This document shows, in pieces, positions 12,593-22,486 of a DNA stretch of 64,000 nt; the stretch's first letter is position 1; every line of letters begins with the position of its first letter. The notes under the pieces are model-generated. The model had not been told where the DNA came from. It worked only from the letters and a program-made list of their open reading frames with translations, and made no database searches. Source of the DNA: Chondrus crispus (Eukaryota > Rhodophyta > Florideophyceae > Gigartinales > Gigartinaceae). Both the position numbers and the translations under genes were made by a program. The DNA is taken from NCBI RefSeq assembly GCF_000350225.1, contig NW_005179169.1, positions 424,328 to 488,327 of the forward strand. Reading direction: 5' to 3'.

Positions 12593-13291
12593 TGTAGCAT
12601 AAACACCCCCAGACAACCGGAGGTGTATGCGCAGTTCGACCTGTAGATCCCGGATCGGAGAAGGGGGAAGCGGGCCAACCAGCTACGGAACCGGGCTCGG
12701 GCCCGGGTAGCGGTGGTAGAGCGGGAGCGAGCAGGGACGCGCGCACGCACGAGCAGATCGACGCCTCGACGCCGCGGAGCAGCACTGGGTGACGTACCAG
12801 TGCTGACGGGCGGAGGCGGTTCCGTGCTCGCTCGCGTGCTGCGCGTCCACTCCGGCTCGGCTCCGACTAAACGCGCGCCAGGAGCGAAGGCGACGTTTAG
12901 AATAAGCTGGGTGGACTGACCTTGGCGGTCGTTTGAGGACAAACCTGTGCTTGTCCCCCTCCTGCCGCCGTCGGTCCGCTCCCTATTTAATATACAAAAC
13001 AATCTATCATAACACTACAGTACCGAGGTACTGTAGTGGGCTACTGTAGTGCCGGTCGGCCAGCACTGTAATACTGTCAGCTATGTCGAGGCTGACAGTA
13101 CACGTATTACTCGTGGTGCGTGCGCGCTTCGTTCGCGTGCTGTACACGTGTGCATGTGTATGCGCGTGTCCCTTGTCCCCGTGGTGTACACGTGGACACG
13201 CGCGGTTGTACTGTAGAGCTCGACGCTCTACAGTAGCTGATCTGGTTCTTGATGTAATCTAATTTAAACCCCCAGGGGGGGTTATACTACA
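12593..13291 (-). repeat. 3' LTR (left copy) of the gypsy element
   Basis: A 699-bp repeat, TG...CA at its ends, about 98% identical to 25161-25861. It is rich in short hairpins built around TACTGTA/TACAGTA and around gtgtacac-type palindromes. Confidence 0.93.
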
Positions 13292-13303
13292 CGGCCCCCC
13301 CTC
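13292..13303 (-). other. Polypurine tract next to the 3' LTR
   Basis: On the element's coding strand a G-rich purine run directly precedes the left LTR, the place where plus-strand priming occurs in LTR retroelements. A related copy of this segment lies near 17788. Confidence 0.65.
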
Positions 13304-13322
13304 AAGACTGAACGTCCGCGTT
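13296..13322. repeat. Internal short repeat, copy 1
   Basis: A segment of C-run, ctcaaga, one variable base, then tgaacgtccgcgt is found here and, with small changes, at 17788-17814. The two copies bracket the accessory-ORF region of the element. Confidence 0.7.
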
Positions 13323-13727
13323 CAGTACTCTCGGGCTTGTAGAGGCGGCCATGTCGGATCCACTCCCTGTAGTCCTGGACTCCGTTGCTTCCTCCTTGCC
13401 AGCGGAGTCGGTGCCCCCGCATTCCGCACCCTTACCTTCCCTCTCGGGACCTCCAGGACGTTCCATACCCATGGTCGCCGGGTTCGTGCACCCGGCGCGT
13501 ACTGTGGCAATCGAGCGCCAATGGTCCCCAATCCCTCCCTTCCAGAAGGTCTGGGGATCGCGCGAGTCAATGTCCTCCGTTGAGCTCGTGACGTGCGAGC
13601 CCCTCCCCTCCGACACGTTGGCGGGGCAGCAGGCCGGCCTGCCGCCACGCCAAGCTTTTAGAGGACCCTCAGCGCGATCCCTTCGAACCGTGGGGCAGGG
13701 CAGACACGCGGTCAACGCTCTGTCCGA

Positions 13728-15527
13728 GTGGTTTGGGGTCCCGCTCGAGCGGTCGTCCCGCTACCCCTTGACCGGTTACAGTTCGCTTGGTGTCAGTATG
13801 CCCGCTCTGGCATCACTGTAGGCGAACTGTTGACGCGCGAGTCGCTTCGACCGGACTTGTTGCGCGTCCGTAAGGTGTATGAGGCAGGGAGAGAGGAGGA
13901 GGCTTCCCTCGTGTTGGGGCGCCTCCTCTACGAAGGCGGCGGCGCGGCGTATCAAATTCCCGCAGCGATCGTCGGCGATCGCACGTTCGCTTATAGCTTG
14001 GACGAGGTGGAGTATGTGGATCGAATGTCCACTTATCTACTCCACCGCGGGCCGTCGACCCCTCGCGAGTTCGTTCTATCCAAGATCCCGGGACTATACG
14101 TGAGCCCTCGGCCATTCGCCTATTCGAAGGCACGCGTCGCCTTACAGAAATCGGCCTGTTCTCTGATGCGGCTTCACCACGTCGCCATTGCTCCCAATGA
14201 CTGGGCGGCGTATCGCCACTTCGGAGAGGCAGACGGACATGTATTTTGGTCGGCCTCCTTCGAGGGAGGTCTGTCCCTGAGCGATTTTCCGCGGCTCCCC
14301 GAAGTGGTGAGGGAGGCCCTCCCTTCGTTGGGAGTCCATCCCCTACTCCCGTATGTCCTGAAGCACTTCGGGGTGCCTTGCGCGGACCGGAGGTATCCTG
14401 CGCGTGACGATCTGATACATAACGTTGAGAGAGAGTGGGCCTGGGCCCTTGGAAATGCTTTCATGAACGAAGTATCCATACACGGGCGGGTGTTCGTACA
14501 GCCAATCGGAGTGTTGGCCCATTTGGGAAGGGTCGCGTGGGATCTTCCGAGCGTACCCCTCCATCCCCTCGAAAGAAGTACCCAACATGTTCCCTGGACG
14601 TACGCATTCGCCCTCGAATTAATGCATCGGGCGGGCGACGCAGGAGAGCGTCATCTCCGCCACTGGACTGACTTTACCACCGGAATACAGTCTTCGTTCC
14701 TCTCATATGACCATCGATCAGACGCCTTTGTGGCGCGGCCGGGGCCTCTGGTGTCCTCCTCCAGGCCCTCTGGGGGCGGGGGCGGAGCCGGCTCCGCCTC
14801 GCGATTGGCAAGGAAAAAGCGTTACCGAGATTTGGACGGTGAGTCCCCGGCGTATCCGTTCGCGGGGACGAACCCGCGACCCGAGTTATCGGGAGCCGTG
14901 TGCGATCTTCGCCCGGCGGTGAGCTCGCAGGTTCCTGCAGTATCTCCTCTCAATTCCGCACCGAGTCGTGTCGTTACGAACTGGGCCACGGTACGTCGCT
15001 CGACGCTCAGTCGGGACGACCTTCGCGACATACCGGTATTAATTCGCGCCCTCGGGGACGCGAGCGACCGGTCGTGGCAAGTAGACAGACTGCTTAGCAC
15101 TCTCGCCAGTTGGTATTTAGCGCGACGTGAGGAGGCTCGCGGAATCGCCGCCCAGCGTGATTCGCGCATGTCCGAACTGTGCCACGTGCGCAGCGAGTTA
15201 AAGAGGGTGCACGAGTCCATGGCTACGCAGACCGGCGTCCTCGAGCGGACGACCGCCGATCGGGACCGGTACCGTGTCGAGCGGGACGCGCTGCGTGGTC
15301 TCCGCGAGGCGCCTCCGGCTGCGTCGCGTCCGACTTTGTGGGACCCTTACGAAAATCAGGGACATGAGGCCCCGGTGGCCGATCGTACCCCTGCCCTCGA
15401 GAGCGGGGAGCTGCGCTGGAGCCGCGATAACGAGGTAGCCATGCCTCCTCTGGAGGGGTTGGGCTCGGGGTTACCCCGTCACCCCAGTTACTGTCCCCCA
15501 ACACTCTATGGACCGAGTCCCCCTTGA
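13728..15527 (+). CDS. Antisense accessory ORF of the gypsy element
   Basis: A 599-residue frame runs opposite to gag-pol, between integrase and the 3' LTR. Further open sequence lies just upstream (from about 13351). I recognise no known domain. The N-terminal half has a conserved-looking block with LRPDLL, AYQIP, and YVDRMSTYLL that is shared with the fossil at 7522-8010. Residues about 350-370 are glycine- and arginine-rich. Residues about 460-540 are rich in charged residues and look like a coiled coil. Accessory ORFs, sense or antisense, in this same position are known in some plant gypsy elements; their roles are mostly unknown. Survival of a long frame plus an ancient relative suggests it was once useful to the element, but this is inference. 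Confidence 0.65.
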   Translation: MVWGPARAVVPLPLDRLQFAWCQYARSGITVGELLTRESLRPDLLRVRKVYEAGREEEASLVLGRLLYEGGGAAYQIPAAIVGDRTFAYSLDEVEYVDRMSTYLLHRGPSTPREFVLSKIPGLYVSPRPFAYSKARVALQKSACSLMRLHHVAIAPNDWAAYRHFGEADGHVFWSASFEGGLSLSDFPRLPEVVREALPSLGVHPLLPYVLKHFGVPCADRRYPARDDLIHNVEREWAWALGNAFMNEVSIHGRVFVQPIGVLAHLGRVAWDLPSVPLHPLERSTQHVPWTYAFALELMHRAGDAGERHLRHWTDFTTGIQSSFLSYDHRSDAFVARPGPLVSSSRPSGGGGGAGSASRLARKKRYRDLDGESPAYPFAGTNPRPELSGAVCDLRPAVSSQVPAVSPLNSAPSRVVTNWATVRRSTLSRDDLRDIPVLIRALGDASDRSWQVDRLLSTLASWYLARREEARGIAAQRDSRMSELCHVRSELKRVHESMATQTGVLERTTADRDRYRVERDALRGLREAPPAASRPTLWDPYENQGHEAPVADRTPALESGELRWSRDNEVAMPPLEGLGSGLPRHPSYCPPTLYGPSPP

Positions 15528-17787
15528 GCCGCCCAGCGGCCCACGCCGTTGAACGGTCCTTGCCATCGTCCTCGCGGAAGCCCGCTCGTCCGTTCGTCCG
15601 GATCCCCAATCCACGTAAAGCCTTTAGGGAATTCTTTCCTTCACTCCTCGTCGTTGTCGAAGTTGCTCGCACCCTGTCCACACCGACGTTCTTCTCGTCG
15701 GTCCTTGCGCGGGCGTGCGTCGTCGTCGCCACGCGCAGTCGGAAGCCTTGCTCCGTGCCTAATCGAAAGCACTCAGCCGGATGCGTGCGTGCCGCCGTGC
15801 GGCTTCCGCCTCAGCTTGCTCTGGCCCGTGCCAAGAGGGCGAGGGTGCAAAGGGGCCCCGGGAGGGCGCTCTTCGGGCGGTCCTTGAGCAAATTGTCGCC
15901 GCTCGTAGCGTCTAGTGCCAACTCAGTGGCCGGCCACCGGGGTACTGTAGACGTCCCAAAGGCCCACACGCACGAGTACGAGCGACCACGTCGGTTGTAT
16001 TCTTCGCTTGGGTCGGCCGCAAAGGTGCTCGCGGGGTGCCAGGGAAACCGTGTTCCCTCTTGACCCTCCGTGGCTCTTGGTAGGGGCAGTTTCCTCAGCC
16101 CCCACACGCGGCGAACTGTGCATTCCGGCATGCTCCCCCTTGCTCAGACATGGAGGGGGGGTTGATGTCCAGGTTCGAACCACTCCAGTTGGGGGCGAGG
16201 AGTAACGCGATGTTCCCTTCGTCGTCGTTACCTTCGCGCCTTCCCCGCCTCGTGTGTATCCCAGGGAAGGTTCGGGTTCCTCCCTCGCGCTTTGCGGGGC
16301 ATCTTGTGTCGTCGCAAGGTGCGGCGGTTTGCCCTCTTTCGTCCAGATCTTTCCCGTCGGGTACGTCGTCCGACGGGAGCCGACGCCGTTCGACTCGGCA
16401 GAGGCGTCGGCTGGGTCTTCTTCCGGCGCCCCCGTCCCGTATGAAGGGGTCTTGGGGCGCGCCGTCGCGTGTTGCGGTCTTCTTGGGGGAGGTCGCCTGA
16501 TTTGGTCCTCCATCCTGGTCCGCTCCCCCACGCGGTTGTTGGTACGCGCGGAGGTCCTTCTCACGCTCACCTGGGCCGGGAGGCGGTTGCCGCCCGCTTC
16601 TTTTCGTGGCCTTGCCGCCGACCGGGCGTGTTCCCCGCAGCGTCCATCTCGCTGGGGGTTCGCCGTCCCCTTCTCGTTCCTTGGGCCTCGTGGTAAAGGC
16701 GTCAGTCTATTTTTGACCGGCTGATGGGGTCGAAGGGGGTGACTACGGCCGTACCACCTTGGTCGGTGTCCGGTTGCGTGTCCCAGTCGGCTGGTACCCT
16801 CTGTCCCCTCGATATGCGGTGCCGTACCGGAGTCCTCTGCGCGTTGTGCGTAGAGCGTGCGTCGGAACGTCACGCACGTGCACTGTATCCCGGTGTAATT
16901 TCCCCATATTGCCATTTTTTCTTTCTTTTCAGGGTAGCGGGCGGCGGTTTGTTGGAGCTCCAGCCGTACGTGTATAAGCCGGCGGCGTCCTTTCCTGTCT
17001 CTCTCCCCTCGCCGGATCCGGTGCGTACTTGTCCCTTCTACCTCGTGCGGGACAATGTCCTCGCGCCGTCGCGAGGAATTCGGGGAGGCAACATTGCTTC
17101 TCCTCGGTGCCTACGACCGCCCGCGGTGGGGCGACCGGCCTTACTGCGGGCGGCGGTGTGGACAAAACTAGCGCGTGTTTATGACACGAATAACGGCGTA
17201 CCGGACTGCTGTCCGTAGTTCGGTGGAGCTGAGGCCGTTCGGAAGTGGAGGGTGCGTGGCTCCCGTGCTCCGAAGTGGGAGCCTCCTTGCCGGGGCCAGG
17301 TACACGAATACCGAGCCTATGGGTCGTGTGGTTCCAGGAGGTAATCGTCTTGCCCGAGGGCATAATATGCGCTGGATGGCTGTTCCTCGGTGACCGTCCC
17401 TCCCGAGCAGCTCGTGCTGCTCGGCCCTTGTGAATCGCGCACTTAGACTTTGTCAATACTGCTTGACGTCCGTTGCGCAGTACGAGCCGGGCAATGCGTT
17501 TGCGGATCTTATTTAGAGCATTTTCGCGTCCGTTAAGGGTCCGTGTCTCCTTTCCCGTCACACAGCCCGGTTCAGGGCTGGTCTACGTAGGACAGTACGT
17601 ACTGTCCTCTGCTCTGCTTTTTGTCGGTGGTGGCTGGTCGTGTGTAATGGACTTCGAAGTCCATACGTCTTTGCGTCCTGAGACCGGTTTTATACCTGCC
17701 CGCCATGGACACCTGTCCTTCTGCACGTCCCCCTCTTTCTCTATTATGCCCACAGGGTGAATTTAATCCGTCCGAGCGGTTGAGGGA
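15528..17787. other. Non-coding or unrecognised part of the gypsy element
   Basis: GC-rich DNA between the accessory ORF and the short internal repeat. Several open frames exist on both strands, but their amino-acid make-up (Arg, Pro, Ser, Thr in bulk) fits GC bias rather than a protein. Perfect palindromes occur at 17589-17608 and near 17648-17663. Confidence 0.55.
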
Positions 17788-17814
17788 CCCCTCCTCAAGA
17801 GTGAACGTCCGCGT
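17788..17814. repeat. Internal short repeat, copy 2 (polypurine-like on minus strand)
   Basis: This matches 13296-13322 with small differences. On the element's coding strand it is followed downstream by a purine-rich run, so it may be a duplicated polypurine-tract region at the boundary between pol and the accessory block. Confidence 0.65.
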
Positions 17815-18193
17815 ACACTTCTGAGGTGAGGTCTCTCCCTGTACGCGCCCGGAGTCTTTGCGCGTAACGAGACACCAACTACTCGGGGATGTGTGTACGC
17901 CGTCCATGTGGGAGTATCGTAGTCTGCCTATTTAATGAGGAACTCCGTAGTTTCATTCTCCATGACGCGATGCTTGAGTAGCCGTTCGACAGCATACTGT
18001 GTGCCTTCATTGCTCTTGTTGGCAAGGTCCTCGGGGGTAGTTGTGCTCGCCATTTGCGCGTTCGCCGGCGGGGGTGCGTAGAGGCAGCGGTCTGCGGAGA
18101 CGCGCTCTGTAACTCCATCACGATCGATCGCGATCGTGCGCTGGTCGTTCGCGAGAACTCGGTACGGTCCGACAGCCGGTGAAGCGAGCTTGT

Positions 18194-21100
18194 TTAATGT
18201 CTTCCCCCATCGGTGGGGTTCAGATATACGTATTTTCCGGGACGGAGCCGGGAATTAATACGTCGTAAGCGCTTATCGAAGTCGCGCTTGCAGCGAGCCT
18301 GCGTCCAACGCAGGCCCCCGTAGGCCTTCTGGATAGTCGAGTCCAAGGTCTTGAGGAACTCGGCACGTTGGTTCCCCCTATCGGAAGGGGGCGCGTCGCC
18401 GTCCGCCCGTGGGAGAGAGAACTCCGGCGATGGCCTGCTGAGCACGAGCTCAAACGGCGTGGTGCGTGTGGTGAGATGTACGTGGGAGTTGTACGCATAC
18501 GTGAGCGGCCCCACGTACACATCCCAGTCGTCCTGGTGTTCACCCACGTAGTTCCTCAGCATCGAGGCGATTGTTCAGTTATATCTCTCGACTTGCCCGT
18601 TCGGCTGGGGATGGTATGCCGAAGTGTACAAATTCGTTATCTCCAGAACACGGCACGTGCTGTGGAAGAACTTGGCATTAAACTGAGGGCCGGTGTCCGA
18701 AAGCAACGTGCGAGGGACGCCATACTTGAACACCCACTAGTCCCAGAACGCAACTGCGACAGTGTACGCGGTTATCGTGCGGAGCGCAACGACTTGCGTT
18801 AGCGTACTGAAGCGGTCCGTAATCACGAGTAGGAATCGTTTTCCTGTCTTCGTCTTGGGGAGCGGCCCCAAGATGTCGATCGCGAGGCTCTCGAGGGGCC
18901 TCGTAGCTGGGAACAATCTCAATCGATTGAGATGTTTCCTCAGATTGACCCGGTTCATCGCGCAGGTTCGACACCCTTGCACCGTGGCTGCGACGTCTGC
19001 AGCCAGGTGGGGCCAGTAGTACTCGCGTCGAAGTGCGTAGTACATACGGTTCTGGCCCGGGTGCCCCGCGATGGCCGGGTTGTGGCACAGGCGAGGGAGC
19101 CTGGCGCGGAGCGTCCGAGACACCACCACCTGTACGGTATCAGGATCGAAGGGGTGTCTCCGTTTGAGCACCCCTTGGTGGCCCTCGAAGAACGCGGAGT
19201 CTCGAGACTCGGACTGTCGTGCCAAAACGGTTTGGCAGAAGTCATCCACGCGTTGCTCCTCGGCTATCTCCTCTATCGTAAGAGGGGCCGGAAGGTTTTC
19301 CTGCGGTGGGGCGACCGCGGCGTCGAGCGTACCAGCCTCGGGGTCTTCGGCGCGTTGGATGTCGGCGGTGTCGAACTCGTCGTTCTCCTCCCAAAACGAA
19401 TTGGGTCCTTGGAGAGCGGGGACTTCGTCGTCGCCCCGCGGTTCGTCGCGCGTCCGTACGCGCGGCCTTGCTCGGGCTTCGGCTTGGTTCCGTGTCGTTA
19501 CGAAGACATGGACGGCCTGATGATCACAGATCGAGGTACAAGCGTGGTCCGCGAGCTCATTCGATACGTCTCGAACGGTCGTACCCTCGTCGAAGGTGGG
19601 AATGTCGTCATCCACCTCGACGGTGGGGCGAGGGTCATCGGCGACCTTAGGCGACACGAGGCGTGACAGGGCGTCGGGCACCTGATGCACGCGCCTAGGG
19701 CGGTACTGAATGGTGAAATCGTATTCAGCCAGACGTAGCCGCCACCGGGTGACTCTTCCGGAACTCTCGGTGAGGGACATGAGCCACCTCAGGGCGTCGT
19801 GATCCGTTCGGACGGTGAACTTCGTCCCTTCTACGTATGGCCGTAGTGTGCGGACGGCCCACACTACGGCAAAGCACTCGCGCTCCGTAGCGCTATAGTT
19901 GCGTTCGCTATCGCTTAGCGAGTACGACCAGTACCCAACGGGTCGCCAATCGTTTGGCTCGTCGTGCTCCTGTAGGAGGGTGCACCCGAGTTGATATGCA
20001 CTGGCGTCCGTCTCCAACATGTACGGTCGGCCGTACCGTGGTAGCGTGAGGATCGGCGGGGAGATCGTCGCCGCCTTCAGGCTTTCGAAAGCCTGAAGCT
20101 GAACTTCCGTTGGGTTATCGAAATCGTGATCCGAGTCCTTGCGCGTTATATCGGTTAACGGACGGGCAATCTTCGAGAAGCCCTTGAGGAAACGACGATA
20201 CACGTTACACGCCCCGAGGAACGAGCGCACTTGCGTCAGCGTGCTCGGGAACGTGAACGTTCGGAAGGCGTCGGAGGCCGTATTCGAAACGCTCAGCTTA
20301 CCTGGGGATATCACGTGCCCCAGGCAATGCACCTTGGGACGGAAGAAGCTGCACTTCTTGAGCTTGAGGGAGATGCCGGCACTCCGCAACAGGCTCAAGA
20401 CGGTATCGAGATGCCCTGCGTGTTCCGCGTCCGTACGCGAGAACACGATAACGTCATCGAGATAGTCGAGGCATATTGCCAGCGGACTCCGGAGAGTATG
20501 ATATCGAGGGCACGTTGGAAGGTGGCCGGTGCCCCTTTTAATCCAAACGGCATGCGCAAATGGCGGTACGTACCCATATGTGTCGTGAAGGTAGTCTTAT
20601 CCCGGTCCTCCGGAGCGACCGGGATCTGCTAATAATCGGGATTGCAGTCCAAAGTCGTAAAGATGGCTGCATCTCCTAACGAGTCGATGCAGTCGTCCAT
20701 ACGCGGCAGCGGATACGAATACGCTGCAGTCTTCGCGTTGAGGGGCCGGTAGTCCACGCAGAACCGAAGAGAGCCGTCTTTCTTCGGTACGAGCACCACC
20801 GGGGACGCCCACTCGGTGCTCGCAGGTTCGATAACCCCTGCGTTCAACATCTTGTTGACCTCCTTCGCGACCATTTCGCGCATGGCCGGGCCCTTTCGAT
20901 AGGACATAAAACGAATCGGTTTCGTTCCCGGTTCGAGGGGAATGCGGTGCTCTTTGGCTTGGATCGTTCCGAGCGCACCGCTCCACAGACTCGAGTGCTT
21001 ACGAAGCATCTCGAGCACGTGGCCACGGAGCTTGTTATCGTCGATGTATGACAAGTCAATCTCTTTTTCCCAATCCATCGGTGGAATTTCGGGATCCTTC

Positions 21101-22374
21101 TGCTGGGGGGGTACAGTACCCTCCGCGGTCGGTGGGGATATAGGTGACCGTTCGTCCGAGTCAACCGCTTCACTCCCAGCGGTTACCTGTTCGTCGGAGC
21201 TGGATCGGCCAGCTCCTACCTCTCCGACTTGATCGGTCAAGTCGGTCAGGTGCAACGCATGTGCGACCCTCTCAGCGACTCGACGTTCGGGCGTGAGGAT
21301 CGCGAGGGGGTTGCGCTTCGCGTATCCCACGACGGTGTGCTTCGGAAGCCGCCTCTCCCGTCGCGAGAAGTTCGCGACGATGACTTCGAATGTCTGGTTC
21401 GGCAGGACTTCCGCGACGCCATTCGTCGGCCTCACTCCATGCCGGTGTTGGAGTGAGGGCTTGGGCTCCAGGAACACGAGACCCCTCCCCGCGGTTGTCA
21501 CACGCACACGAGCTTGCGACATCGCCGGGATGGTAACCCTGCGGGAGATTCGGATCGCCTGCGGGGCCTCCTCGCGTACCTCCGGACGACTCGTTCGGCG
21601 ACCGTGTCGCCTGGTAGGGGAAGTCGGTTCCCCCTTCCCATTGACGATGGCTACCGAGCCACCGTGACGAAGTTCGAGCTTCTGTCCGTCGATGTCGATG
21701 CTGCGTACGTGCGCATCAATGAACGCGGTCCCAAGTAGAACGAGAACAGTGAGTTGTTCGGCCACTACGAAAGGTATGCGGAACGTCGTGTTCCGCAGCC
21801 GGACCGCGAGGCGGACGACCGCCGTAAGTCGAAGTGCGTTACTGTTCGCGCCAGCCAGGCGTGGTAATGGCGCGTCCCGTATTACGTAGCGGGCCCAGTC
21901 GGGAGGGAGGTCGGCCTTCCTCACCAAGTTGTAGCCCGAGCACGTGTCGACGGCGATCGTGTGGGGCTTAAACGCGTTGCCTTCGGTGGCCACGGAGCCA
22001 AAGACGTTAAATATTTTCGACGTCATGAGGCATACGAGGCCATCGACCACCTTGGGCGCGACCTTATCGGTGAGGTCGTTCCGCCGGGGCCTTCGACTTC
22101 GGCGTTGGCCCCTCTTGCGTTTCCTTCGGCTCGAGCCGGGGGACGTTCGCGTCTCAGTGACGCCCGTCCAGGTGCTGGAGTCCGTACGAGGCGGACATTT
22201 CGTCGGCGACCTTGGGCTCACGGGGGTCAGGAGGTCGACCGACTCGTGTCGGTCGACGTTAACTGCGTCTCTCTCGTTGCGCTTCACTGGGACGTCGGGT
22301 GTCGCGGTGATGCTTTCTTCCAACATCGGGTCTACGTGGGCCTCGGTGTTGGGTTTCTCCGGCAATGTCGACAT
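18194..22374 (-). pseudogene. Gypsy pol region (protease, RT, RNase H, integrase)
   Basis: Minus-strand order: retropepsin at about 21.7-22.0 kb (DTCSG active-site motif, later VLLGTAF); reverse transcriptase at about 20.2-21.0 kb (VLVPKKDGSLRFCVDYR and [14 protein letters not shown]); RNase H at about 19.7-20.1 kb (TDASAYQLGCTL and TDHDALRW); integrase zinc finger at about 19.0 kb (H, H, C-x-x-C with GCRTCAMN) and core at 18.2-18.9 kb (IDILGPLP; GPLTYAYNSH). This is the standard Ty3/gypsy layout. The coding capacity is interrupted at about two or three places, so this copy looks inactive. Confidence 0.9.
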
Positions 22375-22486
22375 TGCTGGAGTCCCCGTGCTCGACTCCG
22401 ATAGCGGGAGATGTATTATCGGGCAATACCCCCCGTGTCCTTGGCCAGCACGCGGGGACCGGTCTAGTTCATAGGGAAAAGACGGC

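Noticed and set aside
15923-16915. 330-codon minus-strand frame inside the gypsy element
   Set aside because: Composition is dominated by Arg, Pro, Thr and Gly without any domain, as expected from GC-rich DNA with few stops.
16929-17561. 210-codon minus-strand frame inside the gypsy element
   Set aside because: Same biased composition, no motif, and no counterpart elsewhere in the window.
18932-19666. 244-codon plus-strand frame
   Set aside because: Antisense shadow of the gypsy integrase region.
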